64,000 bases of DNA from Clitoria ternatea (GCA_037962975.1 CM075669.1:110376501-110440500), one strand, 5' to 3'; positions 13,228 through 24,622 are shown, counted from the stretch's first letter. Numbers and translations: made by a program. The notes: generated by a model from the letters alone, not told the origin.

Positions 13228-13235
13228 TATAAATA
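13228..13235 (+). promoter_or_regulatory. TATA box of the Tat-type LTR
   Basis: TATAAATA lies in a GC-richer setting (CTTCCTATAAATACCCC). It is followed by a C-rich leader-like stretch and the conserved R-U5 blocks. It lies directly downstream of the CCGAGTGA array. Confidence 0.6.
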
Positions 13236-13754
13236 CCCCATCTGAAGGAGCACAAGGGGTTAGGGGGCTGGAAGGTTGGCACTTTGGTTGGATTTTCGGG
13301 GTTGAATTCTTTGAGGATCCTGGAGCCTTCATTGGAGAGAAGAAACTGTCCTAAAGCCTCCCACTATCCTCCTCCTCAATTTTCCACACCATTCTGCTCT
13401 TAAATCTTGACAACACCGTCCCCCTCTTCAGACCATACCGTCCAGCCCTCTCCTAAAACACCACACCGTTCAGCCCTCTCCTTTAAACACCATACCGTCC
13501 AACCCTCTCCTTTAAACCCCAACACCGTCCTTCTCTTCTAAACTCCAACACCGTTCTTCCCTTCACCACACCGTCCAACTTCCCCACACAGCACCTCATC
13601 CCTTCATACCACACCGTCCTGCTCCTCTCAAACACCACCGAGCAACACCTCTCAAATCCTCACAACACCGTCCCTGCGCCAAGCCTTCACACCGTCCCAA
13701 CACTCTCACCCACACTCATCCTCTCAGAAAGGAGAACACCCTGGTACGTTTCCT

Positions 13755-13990
13755 TCCATCACTCGGTCTCTCTTTTCCTTTTTCTCACTCGGTTTTTCCT
13801 TGTCCTCACTCGATTTTCCTTTTTCTCACTCGGTTTTTCCTCATCCTCACTCGGTTTTCCTTTTCTCTCACTCTCTTTTCCTTTTTCTCACTCGGTTTTC
13901 CTTTTTTTCTCACTCGGTTTTTCTTCTCCCACTCAGTTTTCTCTTCTCTCACTTGGTTTTCACTCATTTTTCCCTCTCTTTTCCGAGCTT
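13755..13990 (+). repeat. Short tandem CACTCGGTTTTTCC-like repeat
   Basis: About ten degenerate copies of TTTTTCTCACTCGGTTTTCC at roughly 20-28 bp spacing lie in the R-U5 part. A related run of CACCGTCC-containing units precedes it at 13400-13700. Confidence 0.75.
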
Positions 13991-14263
13991 ACTGTTTCTC
14001 TTTCTCTCTTGTAGCTTCTGCTACCCCCTCTTTTCTGACTTCTTTTTTTTTGTCCTTTAATTTTGAGTTTTACTTAAAAAGAAGAAAATTTCGTTCATCC
14101 ATTTCCTAAAAAAAACATTTAAAGAACTACGTAACCCCTGATTTCTTGGCATCCAAGAATACGTAGGAGCAGGACTTTAAATCCTGTCGGGCCCACCTTT
14201 TCCATTTTATTCCCTTTTTTTATTTTCTTTATTTTTCCTTTACAACTCCCTTTCTATCCACTT

Positions 14264-14543
14264 CCATGAAAATCAATTTAGACGTGACGTCTTGTTGATT
14301 TTCCCCTATCTTTGGTAGGTCATCACCACAAGGAACAGAATACTTGGGACTAGACATCCCGCTTATCCCCTTTCCGTTTCTAACCCTGCATTTTGATTAA
14401 ATCCCATGAAAATTAATTTAGACGTGACGTCTTGTTGATTTTCCCCTATCTTTGGTAGGTCATCACCACAAGGAATGGAATACTTGGGATGAGACGTCCC
14501 GCTTATCCCCTTCCCGTTTCTAACCTCGTATTCTGATTAAAGG
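14264..14543 (+). repeat. 140 bp tandem duplication in U5
   Basis: A 140-bp block starting CCATGAAAAT occurs at 14264 and again at 14404 with few changes. Each copy has the near-palindrome GACGTGACGTC. Two shorter degenerate copies of the GACGT block follow near 14550 and 14610. Confidence 0.85.
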
Positions 14544-14992
14544 ATGACTAATTTAGACACAACGTCTTGTTAGTATTCTTCCCTTTTCCTGTTTTATACC
14601 GAAGCCGAGGTTAATTTGGACGTGATGTCCTGTTGACCTACACCCCATGTCTGTTCAGCTTGTTCCTTCTTCTTTTTTTTTTACACAAAGTACAACAATA
14701 AAAGGGGAGAAATATAACATCTTTTGTAAGGCTATTTATGTTGTGCATTTTCAATTTTGGTACTGTTTCTGATAGGCGATGTAGGGTGTTAATACCTTCC
14801 CTACTCGTAACCGACTCCCGAACTTGAATCTCATTTTTTAAAACCAGTGCCTTACTGAATTTAGTTTTTTTCTAATGTTTTTCCTATGGATAAAAATATT
14901 GGTGGCGACTCCCTGTTTTCTTTTTGAAAGGATTTCGAAACCCGTTTTATTTCGAGAGGGTCGGCCGCGCCGTCGCGATCCAGGTCGCGATA

Positions 14993-16628
14993 TTCTTCAT
15001 TTCTTTTATTTTAAGATTTTTGATCTTGTTGACATATTTATTTGTTTAGATGTTGGGAGGAAAGGATAGTTGAATGGAATGTGCGGTTAACAAAAGGGAA
15101 GTGAAATTAAAAAAAACCAAGGAAGTAAGAAAAGAAAACATAAAATGTTAAAAAGAAATTACCTTAAATTGACACAATTGATGGTTAAGTGGAAATTGGT
15201 CAAGCCAAGTTTTGGTGGGCCTAATATAAGTGTGTTTCATAATTACAAGATTTGTTCTGACATATTTATTAGTAATAAACATTTTTCAAAGTTTGGTTTG
15301 ACCTATTTGAAAGTATGACTTATTTAAAATTAAAAGGCATTTAAAAATTTGTAGTGATAAAATTGAATTTTGAATTTGAATTATTTTTCTATTCACCATA
15401 AGTATCCTTTGTATAATTAGAGACAAGTTTTTCTCGAAGCTTAATCATAGTCAAGGCCTTTCCCCTTCCTAAAAATTATGGTTAATGGGAATCGAATTCA
15501 AGGTTCTTCCTACAATCTCAGTTTATGTTGTCAAGTGAATTAAAACTCTTTGGCAATTCAAATTATTTTTAATTTCAAAATAAGAATAAAATCTAGAAAA
15601 TGGTAATGAATTTTAGAATTGAAAGCATTAATTTTTTCGTTGTTTAAATTTGTTGGCTTCATTTACATTATCATTTGTTTTCCCCTAAAGATCAACCTAA
15701 TATGGTAAGAGCTTTTGAGTAGTTCTCGAATATAATTGTTTTTATTGTATATAAAAACTATATTAGTTTATTTATATTATATATAACAATGGGAATGAGT
15801 TATTGATTCTAGGAGTAAATCTTAATAAACTTACTATTGTTACTTGAAAATTGTGAGGCCTAACCTAACAATATAAGAAATTTCCTTAGATCTCTTGCAC
15901 TTCAAGAGTACACAGGCCCCATACTCCACATGTGTTCCAAGACCCAGAAAAATGAGGTGTACCTAAAAAGACTCTAAGGCTCAAGTGAGTATATACTCAA
16001 GAGTGAGTATGTACTCAAAGGTGAGTATGTACTCAAGGAGTAAGACTATCCATTGTTTATGTGAGAGATGTGAAGCTCGATTTATAGTCTTTGATGTAGA
16101 TTTTTTCTCACATACCTATATTGCATACACTTATCTTATCTATAAGGGGGATATGGTAAATCATATTCTGGCAGTGAATATAATATTAATTATATCAATC
16201 AGGACAATTAACTTATGAGAATTTTTCCCTACACCAATGTTTTTTCTCAGTGCACCACCCCCTTCAATAATTTTTATTTTAGAAGACAAATTTACCCTTA
16301 CCTACATTTATGTGTGTAAAACCTAAAGTATAATATCCAAATATCCCCAAATTGTAACTTTTTTCTCATTCTCAAATTAAAATGTTTGAACACATCCAGA
16401 TTATATTTTTTATTCATTCATGATTTCCGGTCTAAAGTAATATGGAAGAAAAATATATCTAAATTGTTATTACTGATTTAGTTGAGCATATCAGCTCACT
16501 AAGAATTTGCTTGCATCAGAATTATGTAAATGCTTTACACACATTAATTCACATACAGGATGCCAAAACTGAGATTATACACAAAATTATACATGATTGG
16601 ATATATATATCATATTAGTAACCTGCCC
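14993..16628. other. AT-rich intergenic stretch without a recognisable gene
   Basis: I see no conserved protein or RNA gene. A small tandem palindrome GAGTATATACTC / GAGTATGTACTC, three copies, lies at 15988-16038. The right end is the pre-insertion flank of the solo LTR at 16634. Confidence 0.5.
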
Positions 16629-16805
16629 ATAATTGTAACATCTTGTTTTTAATAATAGTCCTATTTTGTAAATTATGAAGTATGGAAGGTCTGTAAGTGA
16701 TAATCAATGAATAAAACACCCAGTGGATGGTTTGTAATACTTCAAAAATTCCATTTTTGGACATAATCATGGAATTTATATAAACCTTTAGAGATATTAT
16801 TCTTT

Positions 16806-17620
16806 TTCCGAGTGAAACATGCCTTAGAAAGAACTGTCCGAGTGAAAAAGGGACTCTGTTCCGAGTGAAAGGTAGAAATTCTGAGTGAAGGTAGAAATTC
16901 CGAGTGAAGGTTGTGTTTTCTGAGTGGAACATGGCCGAGAGGTTTCTTTCGAGTGGAGTCCTCGTCTCAGAGGCACTTATGAGTGAAGTGGGACTGATAG
17001 AACCACTTATGGGTGAAAGGATCCGAGTGACTCATCTTGGGGTGACTCACTGCCGAGTCAAATTGCTTAGAAAGACTCGTTTTCGAGTCAAATGTCTTCG
17101 AATGACTCATTTTTGAGTCAAGTATTTTCGAATGACTCGTTTCTGAGTCAAATGTTTCCGAATGACTCGTTTCAGAGTCAATCAACATCAAGAGTCTCAT
17201 TTCCGAATGAAATTTCTCCGAGTACAACGTTTTCGAGAGAAGTACGTTCAACCGAAGGAAAACTCATGACCGAGTAGTTAAATTCTGAATGGATTAGCTC
17301 AGAGTTGAGTGCAACTCTATTGAATGAAAGATTTCCAAGTGTGACTCCGAGTGGGTAGACACCGATTGAGGAGATTCGTGTGAGTCTGTCCAGAAGAACT
17401 CTGGAACAGCTTCACCTGAGTGGAAGACCTTGTATTAGGAAGATCACTCAAGTGAACGGGAAAAGAGTCATTTAGAGTAATTGCCGAGTGAAAAACTGAG
17501 AGAAGAATGACTCGGTTGGGAATAAATTGTGCCGAGTGAAAACCGAGTAAGAGGAGTCGGTTTGGATTAATTTGTTGAGTGGAAACCGAGTGGATGAAGG
17601 GTCGGTTTTGGGGAATGACG
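16806..17620. repeat. Array of CCGAGTGA-like motifs in solo LTR
   Basis: Many copies of CCGAGTGAAA and variants, 15-60 bp apart, lie just inside the LTR start. The motif is the same as in the Tat-type LTR at 11283-12840. Confidence 0.8.
17044..17179. repeat. Five hairpin units GACTCR-N4-YGAGTC at exact 30 bp spacing
   Basis: Sixteen-base units start at 17044, 17074, 17104, 17134 and 17164. The second is a perfect inverted repeat, GACTCGTTTTCGAGTC; the others differ by one to three bases. The spacing of exactly 30 bp, close to three helix turns, is stricter than that of other repeats in this LTR. Confidence 0.92.
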
Positions 17621-17635
17621 ACCTCTGGTTGGATT

Positions 17636-17796
17636 TCGCTTAAGCGAATGAATTCCTCGCTTAAGCGAGTGAGAGTGGAATAAGTGAGGCTTGTGTGTCT
17701 CGCTCAAGCGAGTCGGAATTCGCTTGAGCGAAACTTCCCTCTGCCAGTGCAATGTATGGCACTCGCTCAAGCGAGAGAGGATTTCACTTGAGCGAG
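17636..17796. repeat. Array of CGCTTAAGCG / CGCTCAAGCG palindromes, six copies
   Basis: TCGCTTAAGCGA at 17636, CTCGCTTAAGCGAG at 17656, CTCGCTCAAGCGAG at 17699, TTCGCTTGAGCGAA at 17719, CTCGCTCAAGCGAG at 17762 and a weaker copy at 17783. The array ends about 40 bp before the TATATAT box at 17837. Confidence 0.9.
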
Positions 17797-18389
17797 AGGG
17801 ACTCAGATTTCCTTCTACTGGTAATTTCCAGTCGGTATATATGCTGACTGGTAGAATTCCAGTCAGCATTTACCTAGAATACCAAACCAGAGTCAGGATT
17901 TAGACCTTTTACATTAATTTTGTCATTTTATGCATATTTTAATATACTTTTCTTCAATATACACACTCCAGTAGGTAGGCGGCAGAAATGGACAATATTA
18001 CAGCTCATTTCTTATCTAAATCTCTATTATTTTCCATAATCAGCACACCTAACAACCCACTAATAATTCAATCACGAGAAGCTGTCTCCCCCCACTTGCC
18101 TTTGCATTATTAAACTGACATACCTCTTCCAGAACTCTTAGAACAAATAAGTTAGTGAATTTTCTATCTCTTAATTACTCTTCTCCATCAAGATACCCTC
18201 GAACTGAAGCTAGGATAGTAAGGAGAACAATTTCCAATCAACCAAAGATCTTCAATCCAAGTAAGAGGGGACAGGGTTGTGAATAATTATGAAATGGGTA
18301 GAATTGTATGCTGTCCAGTACTTTCCAGCTTTATTTTCGTATCTTGTTGCTTAATTTTGAAGCTGAAACCGTATGAATTTGATCCTGAC

Positions 18390-19040
18390 TTCTTCATCAA
18401 AGTTGTATAACCTTTTGTTATGTGAATTTTGAGACCTGAACTGTTTGATTTGAATATGTATAGCAAAAGTTATAGCCAAAATACTACAGCATGTCCGTGT
18501 GGAATATTTATCTTATGTTTTGTGTATATATTAATATTTTGGGAATTACACATGTATAATCAGCCTTCGATGTCTTCACAAAAGTTATAGATAATTATGT
18601 TGTGGGTCTATAGAAAGTGGTTTCAAGTTAAAAGGATGTTTGTAGCTCTAGTTATGCTTAAAATACTGACGTATGCTCAAACTGAAAATCCGTTAACAAT
18701 GAAATACGAATTTTATTTTTAAAACTGGGCATTTTGTGGTGAGATTTAGTGATTGGTGTCTTCATGAAAGTTGTAGATATTTGTGTTAGGAGTAATTTAG
18801 AACTGGTCCCATGCCAAAATTATTTTTGTAGCTCCAGAAAAGTTGAAAATACTAACATATGTACGTTTTGAAAACTCTCTTTAAGGCAGTTCTGTATTCT
18901 GTGAATAAGAGGTGTTTCTCTTTGGAATATGAAATTATGGTCTTCATGAAAGTTGTAGATAATTCTATTATTAAACTACAGAAAGTGGAATCACTTAAAA
19001 AGGATTTGATATGCTCATGTTATGGCTGTTTTACTAACGT
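18390..19040 (+). repeat. Degenerate tandem repeat with CTTCATGAAAGTTGTAGAT
   Basis: About four copies of a block of roughly 150-190 bp, each starting near TCTTCATGAAAGTTGTAGAT and ending near TTTTAAATACTAACGTATG. Similar blocks are common inside plant gypsy LTRs. They do not code for protein. Confidence 0.7.
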
Positions 19041-20131
19041 ATGATGCTGTTGGAAAATGCTGAAACTTACCTATAATGATTATTATGGATGAAAATGATA
19101 TTTTTCATATAAATAATGATTTATTATTGAAGTATTGAGAAATTATGGATTATTATGGATGTTATTGAGTGCTCTATACTTGACTTACAGTATGAATGTT
19201 TTTGTCATAAATAATTATGAATGGCTAAATTAATGTATGTATGAATGCCTTGTGGTTTATTGAGTTATGTTATTGAAAACAGTAAATCCATGATTCTGAA
19301 AATTATCATATGTGTTGTGTCCTCTGAGGACTTGTGATTTTCCAAGTGATTATGGAAATATTGATATCATGGTATGTTAAATTGATTAAAGAAAATCAAA
19401 GGCATTCATGCATCATAAGCATTTGGACGCACCATGGAATTTAGGGGTTCCATGATTGCCTACCCTGGTGGGGGGTTACTCTAAGATGAGTTTAAGCCCT
19501 ATTTTTGCAGGAGCCATGGAGTATAGGGATTCATGGTTATGCTAAGTCCTACTTGTGTACTTTGGTACTTGAGCGTCATGGAGTGTAGGGATTCATGGCA
19601 TTGTGCTAAGTCCTACTTGTGTCTCTATGAGACTTTTTACTGCAGTATTCCCACCAAACCAAATGGATCCAGCATGACATCATTTGATTAATTTAAGATT
19701 TATTAATTATAAATGAACTTGTTTGGCATATTCATCATATCATTATGTCTTGTTGGTTGTGTTTTGCGTAATTTTATTTATTTTATATTTATTCTATATT
19801 CTGTCTCACTCTTACATTAATTTTTTACAGTGCATGCTACACAGAATGACGAGTGATGTCATGAATGAAGCTTTTATGAGTTATTGCTTGGACTTTGGTT
19901 TTATTTTAATTTTAATGGGTTGTAACAGTATAATGTACCATGTATTATTATTTTCTATATCGTTTCCGCTTTATAATTGTTTCATGCATTTAATTATTCC
20001 CGACTAGTATGCATGATAATATTCCACAATTATCAACTTTTACGTGATTTCAGAAATTAAATTACGAGTTTCAAATGATTCTTTAAACGCGAAAAATTTA
20101 TTCGGGAAATTATTAAGGACGTCACAATAAT

Positions 20132-20217
20132 CATATATCATCAACTAAATAGCTTAGTGCCATATACAGTTCCTGGTCATCAATCAATATATTCATCACT
20201 AGTCACATTATACTACC

Positions 20218-20259
<42 letters not shown>

Positions 20260-20485
20260 CTCATCATGACCATCGCTTAGGTCCTTATCACTACAACCAT
20301 ATCATCAAAATAATCATACTCATCAACCATGTGGCAACACACATCATAAAACATCAAATATGCACATACTTACCCACCTTATCATCATAACAACAAATAC
20401 TTAAAACTTAACACATATATACATATTTACACATATACATCAATGTACAAATCTCCTTAGCATTGCTCCCAGCTCATCTGGCATT
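20132..20485 (-). mobile_element. Fragment of an older antisense LTR, left piece
   Basis: AT-rich sequence with an (AT)n run at 20221-20258 lies between the solo LTR and the pol-less Athila element. Together with 29497-29953 and 31356-32754 it looks like one older LTR on the minus strand that was split by later insertions. Its left end is not identified. Confidence 0.35.
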
Positions 20486-22057
20486 TGTTAACCCGGCGAT
20501 AGCATCTCAACAGTTCTTTTCCACCACCGGGTTTGTTAATTGGCAAGCGCACCAATCGTTTGTAGTTTTCAAAATTTAGATATCGTTCCACTGGGATTGA
20601 AAGTCCAATAATAACAGTAATTTTCTATTTACTATGGTAAATGGGAAGGAAGTTATAAACAAAAGAATAATTTATATACAATTTATACAATATTCACAGG
20701 ATAGCATGATTGAGTGGTTCATAAGATAAAAGAAAATAAAATCTATCTAAAAAAACGAGTTGCAATCTAGAATAGGTAAGATACTTGAGATAAACACAGA
20801 TAAACAAATTATGTTGGAAATTGGATCCCTAATCTAGAATAACAATGAGGAACTCAAGACATGCATATTTAATCATCAAGTTTCATGTCATTGCAGCTTA
20901 AAATCATTATAACCGATCCCTCGTGATATAAATTCTAAGAATTCACCGTAAAGTCCGATCCCTCGTGAGCTTTCTCAGTAAAAACTTGCATTAAGACCTG
21001 TCCTTATGGCAACAATGGTTAACAACCCCTATAGAATTGAGATACCAAGGGTATTCCAACTTTTTACTTTCGTCAAAACAAGTTTCAATACGGCATGAAC
21101 AATCATTCTCCCGTTTGACATTCATACTAATAAAACAAGTTTCAATACACATGAAAATCATTCTCCCGTTTGACGTTCATATTAATAAAAGGTTAAAATA
21201 CTAACATGGACTTGAATCATAAACATGCAGAGGTCGAATTCACAACATTATACTCAATAGATTAGTTCACCAATTCCAACATAAACAAATTAGTTACACA
21301 TGGTGAAAGTAGAAACAACACTTACAGATTTTGACATTACGAAGACGATGGGAACTTCACGATACAATGAACACAATACACCGAAACACACTCAAGTATC
21401 TAGAAAACTATTCTAGAACTACAACTCACAAAAGAAGTACTCAAAGTCGAGCACAAGAGAGAAAAGAAATGCTATGGAATGGGATGGGATGGGATGATTT
21501 GAATGGTGTTGGATGGCCCTATTTATAGGGCTGAGCAAGGGTGCTGACGCTACGCGTCCCTATGACGCTACGCGTCACACCCCTGACTCAGCCTCCATTA
21601 AACACTTGATAATGGCCACTTCAAATTATTAAATTTGATCATGCTTGGCCATATGGACATGTCTCCACCGATGTTTGGCCTTTCATGGTGAGTGGGATGG
21701 CCCTTGTGGCTGAGTGGAGTGCCCATTATTGGGTCCAAGTGGAGTGGTTGGTCAAAGTGGAGGTGGAGACCACGTAGCACTGATGCTACGCGTGGCTGTG
21801 ATGCGTAGCGTCAGCATCAAAAATAGATGTTGATGCTACGCGTGGGGTGAGGCTACGCGTCAGCTCCTCCAGTGTAATTTTCTCTTGATTTCTTAACTTT
21901 TTCACTGCAAAACTAGAGAAAATTGATCAAGGGCAGATTATTTTCAACAACATCCATTTATTGAATTTAAATCCTAATTTTCTAACAAATTAAACTAATT
22001 TTTATAATTTTTATGAAATTTTTATTCAAGCTTTTATTGAAAATTTGAGGACTAACA
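20486..22057 (-). repeat. 3' LTR of the pol-less Athila element
   Basis: In plus-strand reading it runs TGTTAACC...GACTAACA, with 5-bp terminal inverted repeats. A TATA box on the minus strand is at 21520-21527. The GCTACGCGT array at 21549-21860 lies directly upstream of it in the sense direction. The U5 block with GGCAAGCGCACC lies near 20540. Confidence 0.95.
21549..21860. repeat. Array of GCTACGCGT motifs upstream of the LTR TATA box
   Basis: Five direct and one inverted copy of GCTACGCGT (core palindrome ACGCGT), usually preceded by TGAC or TGAT, lie within 340 bp upstream of the minus-strand TATA box. The same motif recurs in the element interior at 24910-25032 and 25386-25468, and in the other LTR at 28988-29299. 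Confidence 0.9.
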
Positions 22058-23315
22058 AATACCCCCAACTTGAGACATTGCTTGTCCTCGAGCAAGAGAA
22101 AAATAAGAAAAAAAAATAAAAATTTGGAATCAAATTTTTAAGTTAGTCCGAAAATTTACCACAAAAAATAATTACACAATTTAACTAATTTATAATAATC
22201 AAAAATTGATATCAAATATAACAAAGGTCTAATGATAAAATTGTTTACAATATTCTATTAACAATCAAGCAGAATTTCAGGCTTACCTCACAAGTGTTTA
22301 TCTCTATGCAATTGGTAACCTATTTCACTCAATCAATCATAAAATCAAACGAATTTAACTTTGTTTGTCATCTAATCAATGGTTATTTATACCGAGTTAA
22401 TTCGAAAATCACAAGGTCTTTTCACGGGTTGTAATGAGGCTTGGTTTTCAAGAAGTAATGGTTTTTCTTGGAATTCAAAAACCTGAAATCATAAAAGAGC
22501 ATTTTATAATTCTTAGGCTTTTTCTTGACCCAAACTTCTCATTTTCTTTTATTGATGAAAAATAAATACCCCCAACTTGATTCTTTTTACTATTTTTGAT
22601 TTTTTTCTTTTTCATACTTTCCTTTTGAAAAGAATCAAGTTGCTTATTTTCACTCCCCATTTTTGTGAGAACACTCAAAATATTTTTCATTTATTTCAAC
22701 TGCTCTTTTAATCAATCAAGTATAGGGAATGGTTAAAACAAATTTAGGTTTTAAGGGTACCAAAGAATTTTATTTTAGGCTCAAATTGGCTTTGCAAAGG
22801 ATAAAAGACTTTTTACCAAGGTAAGCTGTTTGGCCCAAGGTTTCGTTTCACCAATAAATGTGCCTTGATCATTTTCTCGAATTCTCTGTACAACAACACA
22901 AATCAGAGATTAAAGCAAAATCAATTCGAATTGAAAATATGTCGATTAAACCCTCAAGTGTTAAAAAAAATATCTCTCTGCTCACCGGGTTATTGAAATT
23001 TGCTTGATGGTTAATAAACTTATTGTAATTAAATTTATCAAAATTCCTAAGTTATATAAAAAAATTGATAATTGATTTTACAAATTTAAGTTTTATTGTG
23101 TAAAAACTCTAAGTGTATAAATTAACTAACAAAAATTTGATTGAAAGATAAAAATTTTATTTTTGGATTATTTTTTCAAAAAATAAGCAAAAAAGAATAA
23201 CTACGTAAAAACACACCACACAATAATAAAATACCATAATGTAAATGTAAATATAAATATAAACTAGAATCAACTGTACTCAAAGTAAATGCAAAAGAAT
23301 AAGAAGATGACATCA
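22058..23315 (-). other. 3' non-coding region and polypurine tract of the Athila element
   Basis: In sense (minus) reading this is the untranslated stretch after the second open frame. The sequence next to the LTR, AAGTTGGGGGTATT in sense at about 22059-22072, fits a polypurine tract. A second similar copy, with ATACCCCCAACTTG, is at 22566-22579. The rest is AT-rich with no gene seen. Confidence 0.6.
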
Positions 23316-24622
23316 TCAATCTTCCATCTGATCATCATCCTGCTCCTCCTCCTTATCATCACCATCACCATCAGAGTCAACCTGTGCGCCAGAAGATCCA
23401 CCAGTCTCAGGGTAGGTAGGCAAATCTCCGGGCCAAGCTATATGTGCTGCAAACTCGGCCGGGGTAACATAAGGTGCTCCCTCTCCCTGTAACCTGTACT
23501 GGTAAAATTCATCGTGAAGATGAATATAAGCTCTATGAGTGGCAGCCATCATCTGCATCATATGCTGATGCTCAAGTGATATCCGGGCAAAGCCCTGTGT
23601 GATAGCATCAGTAGATGGAGGCTGCACTGGTGGTCTCCTCCTTCTAGGTCGGGGCTGAGCCTCCTGCTCTAGTGGTGGAAGCTCGCACTGCTGCACAAAA
23701 TAATCTCTGTTCACTAGAACTTTAGGGACTCTCCCTGAAGAACTAGTGAACTCTGGTGAAGGTACAATGACTCCCTGCCTCCTCAGTAAGGCAGATATAT
23801 GAGAGGAAAGGGAATGGGGCGATTCACTTTATACCCAAGGGCATAAAAGTGAATCTGCTCGGATATAAGCTCAGCAATATCAATGGTGTGGCCCTGGAGG
23901 ATAGAATAAAGAAGGCAACAACGATCAACTGGAAGGGAAGAAAGGTGGGTGACAGGAGTGATATTATGAAGCATGAGGTGGGACCACGCCTGAGCTATGG
24001 GGGTCAGCTGGGTCTTTAGGAGGTTAGATGGACTCCTTCCAACCCTACTCAGGTTGAAAAAGATTCTATCCTTGCTCAAGAAATGAGCAACCTCCTCAAG
24101 GGAGTATCCTAACTCTCCCTCAGCAGCAATCTTGTTTCTGTTTTCTTTCCAGAAACAAGTGTCATCCTCGGGAGTAGGCTCCCAAGGGTTACCCAATAGG
24201 GTGCTGATGGTGTCCCGGTCATATGAGATATGCCGACCCCTCACCCAACTCGTCCGCTGCTGTCCAATGTTCGGTGCGTCCTGGCGAGTCCTGAAGGCAT
24301 TTGCATAAAATTCCATCACTAAGATGGGGTCCCCCTCAGTAGGTAGAGAGAATAGAGGTCCCCATCTCCTCTGCTGCACTCTATCCTGAAGCTCAGGATA
24401 GTCTCCTGCACTCAAATCAAGGACCCTCTCCCAGATAAGTCTCTGACCCTTGATTTGATGAAACCGTGCCCATTTCGCATCAGTGCAAAATCTGGTGGGA
24501 TCCCTCGGTCCTAACACCTCCTGTCCCTGAATATCAGGATCCTCAGAGGTGGTGTCAGTATCCGTGGTCTTCCTCTGTCTTTTAGAGGGACCAGCAGTGG
24601 GAATGGATTTCCTAGGTGCCAT
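23316..24622 (-). pseudogene. Second ORF of Athila element, putative plant transposon protein domain (env-position ORF), one frameshift
   Basis: The frame starts at the ATG at 24622 with MAPRKSIPTAG. A basic N-terminus is followed by a globular region of the kind annotated as putative plant transposon protein in Athila-type elements, with WVRGRHISYDRDTISTLLG near residues 125-143 and many W and R residues. The first frame ends at 23783; the continuation, in another frame, runs 23714-23316 and ends in an acidic tail. One frameshift near 23800-23830 breaks it. Directly before the ATG the sense strand reads TTTTTACAG, a good splice acceptor, so the frame could be expressed from a spliced RNA, as proposed for env-position genes of Athila elements. 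No signal peptide or membrane segment is evident in the main part, so an envelope role is not supported. Confidence 0.7.

Larger units (their letters stand above)
4593..14992 (+). mobile_element. Decayed Tat/Ogre-like Ty3/gypsy element, pol deleted
   Basis: The stretch contains a broken gag (4785-6864), a short remnant without recognisable pol domains (6865-7484), a polypurine tract (7485-7497) and a long 3' LTR (about 7499-14992). The 5' LTR and primer site are not seen, and the left end is cut by other insertions. Protease, reverse transcriptase, RNase H and integrase are missing between gag and the polypurine tract, so this copy could only move with help, if at all. The lineage call rests on the gag sequence type and on the LTR end, whose block near 14770-14820 (cttccctactcgtaaccgac) resembles Ogre/Tat LTR ends as I know them. 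Confidence 0.65.
7499..14992 (+). mobile_element. Very long 3' LTR of the Tat/Ogre-like element
   Basis: It starts at TGTTGATG after the polypurine tract and ends near a GTCGCGAT/GTCGCGATA stretch at 14971-14992, where Tat-type LTRs end. About 7.5 kb would be long even for this lineage. Much of the length is tandem repeats: 8887-9233, 9540-10445, 10505-11030, 13755-13990 and 14264-14543. A TATA box at 13228-13235 would split it into about 5.7 kb of U3 and 1.7 kb of R-U5. A-rich tracts lie at 7540-7590 and 7820-7920. No second copy lies in the window to confirm the edges, so both ends are inferred from motifs. Confidence 0.55.
16634..20126 (+). mobile_element. Solo LTR, chromovirus-like, with ATAAT target-site duplication
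   Basis: It begins TGTAACATC and ends GGACGTCACA, so the ends are near-inverted copies. The five bases before (16629-16633) and after (20127-20131) are both ATAAT. No internal region is present, so it is a solo LTR of 3493 bp, left by recombination between two LTRs. From left to right it holds a GAGTGA array, a 30-bp hairpin array, a CGCTTAAGCG array, a TATATAT box near 17837, about four degenerate copies of a 170-bp block with CTTCATGAAAGTTGTAGAT (18390-19040), and GGGATTCATGG-type repeats near 19440-19620. Confidence 0.85.
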
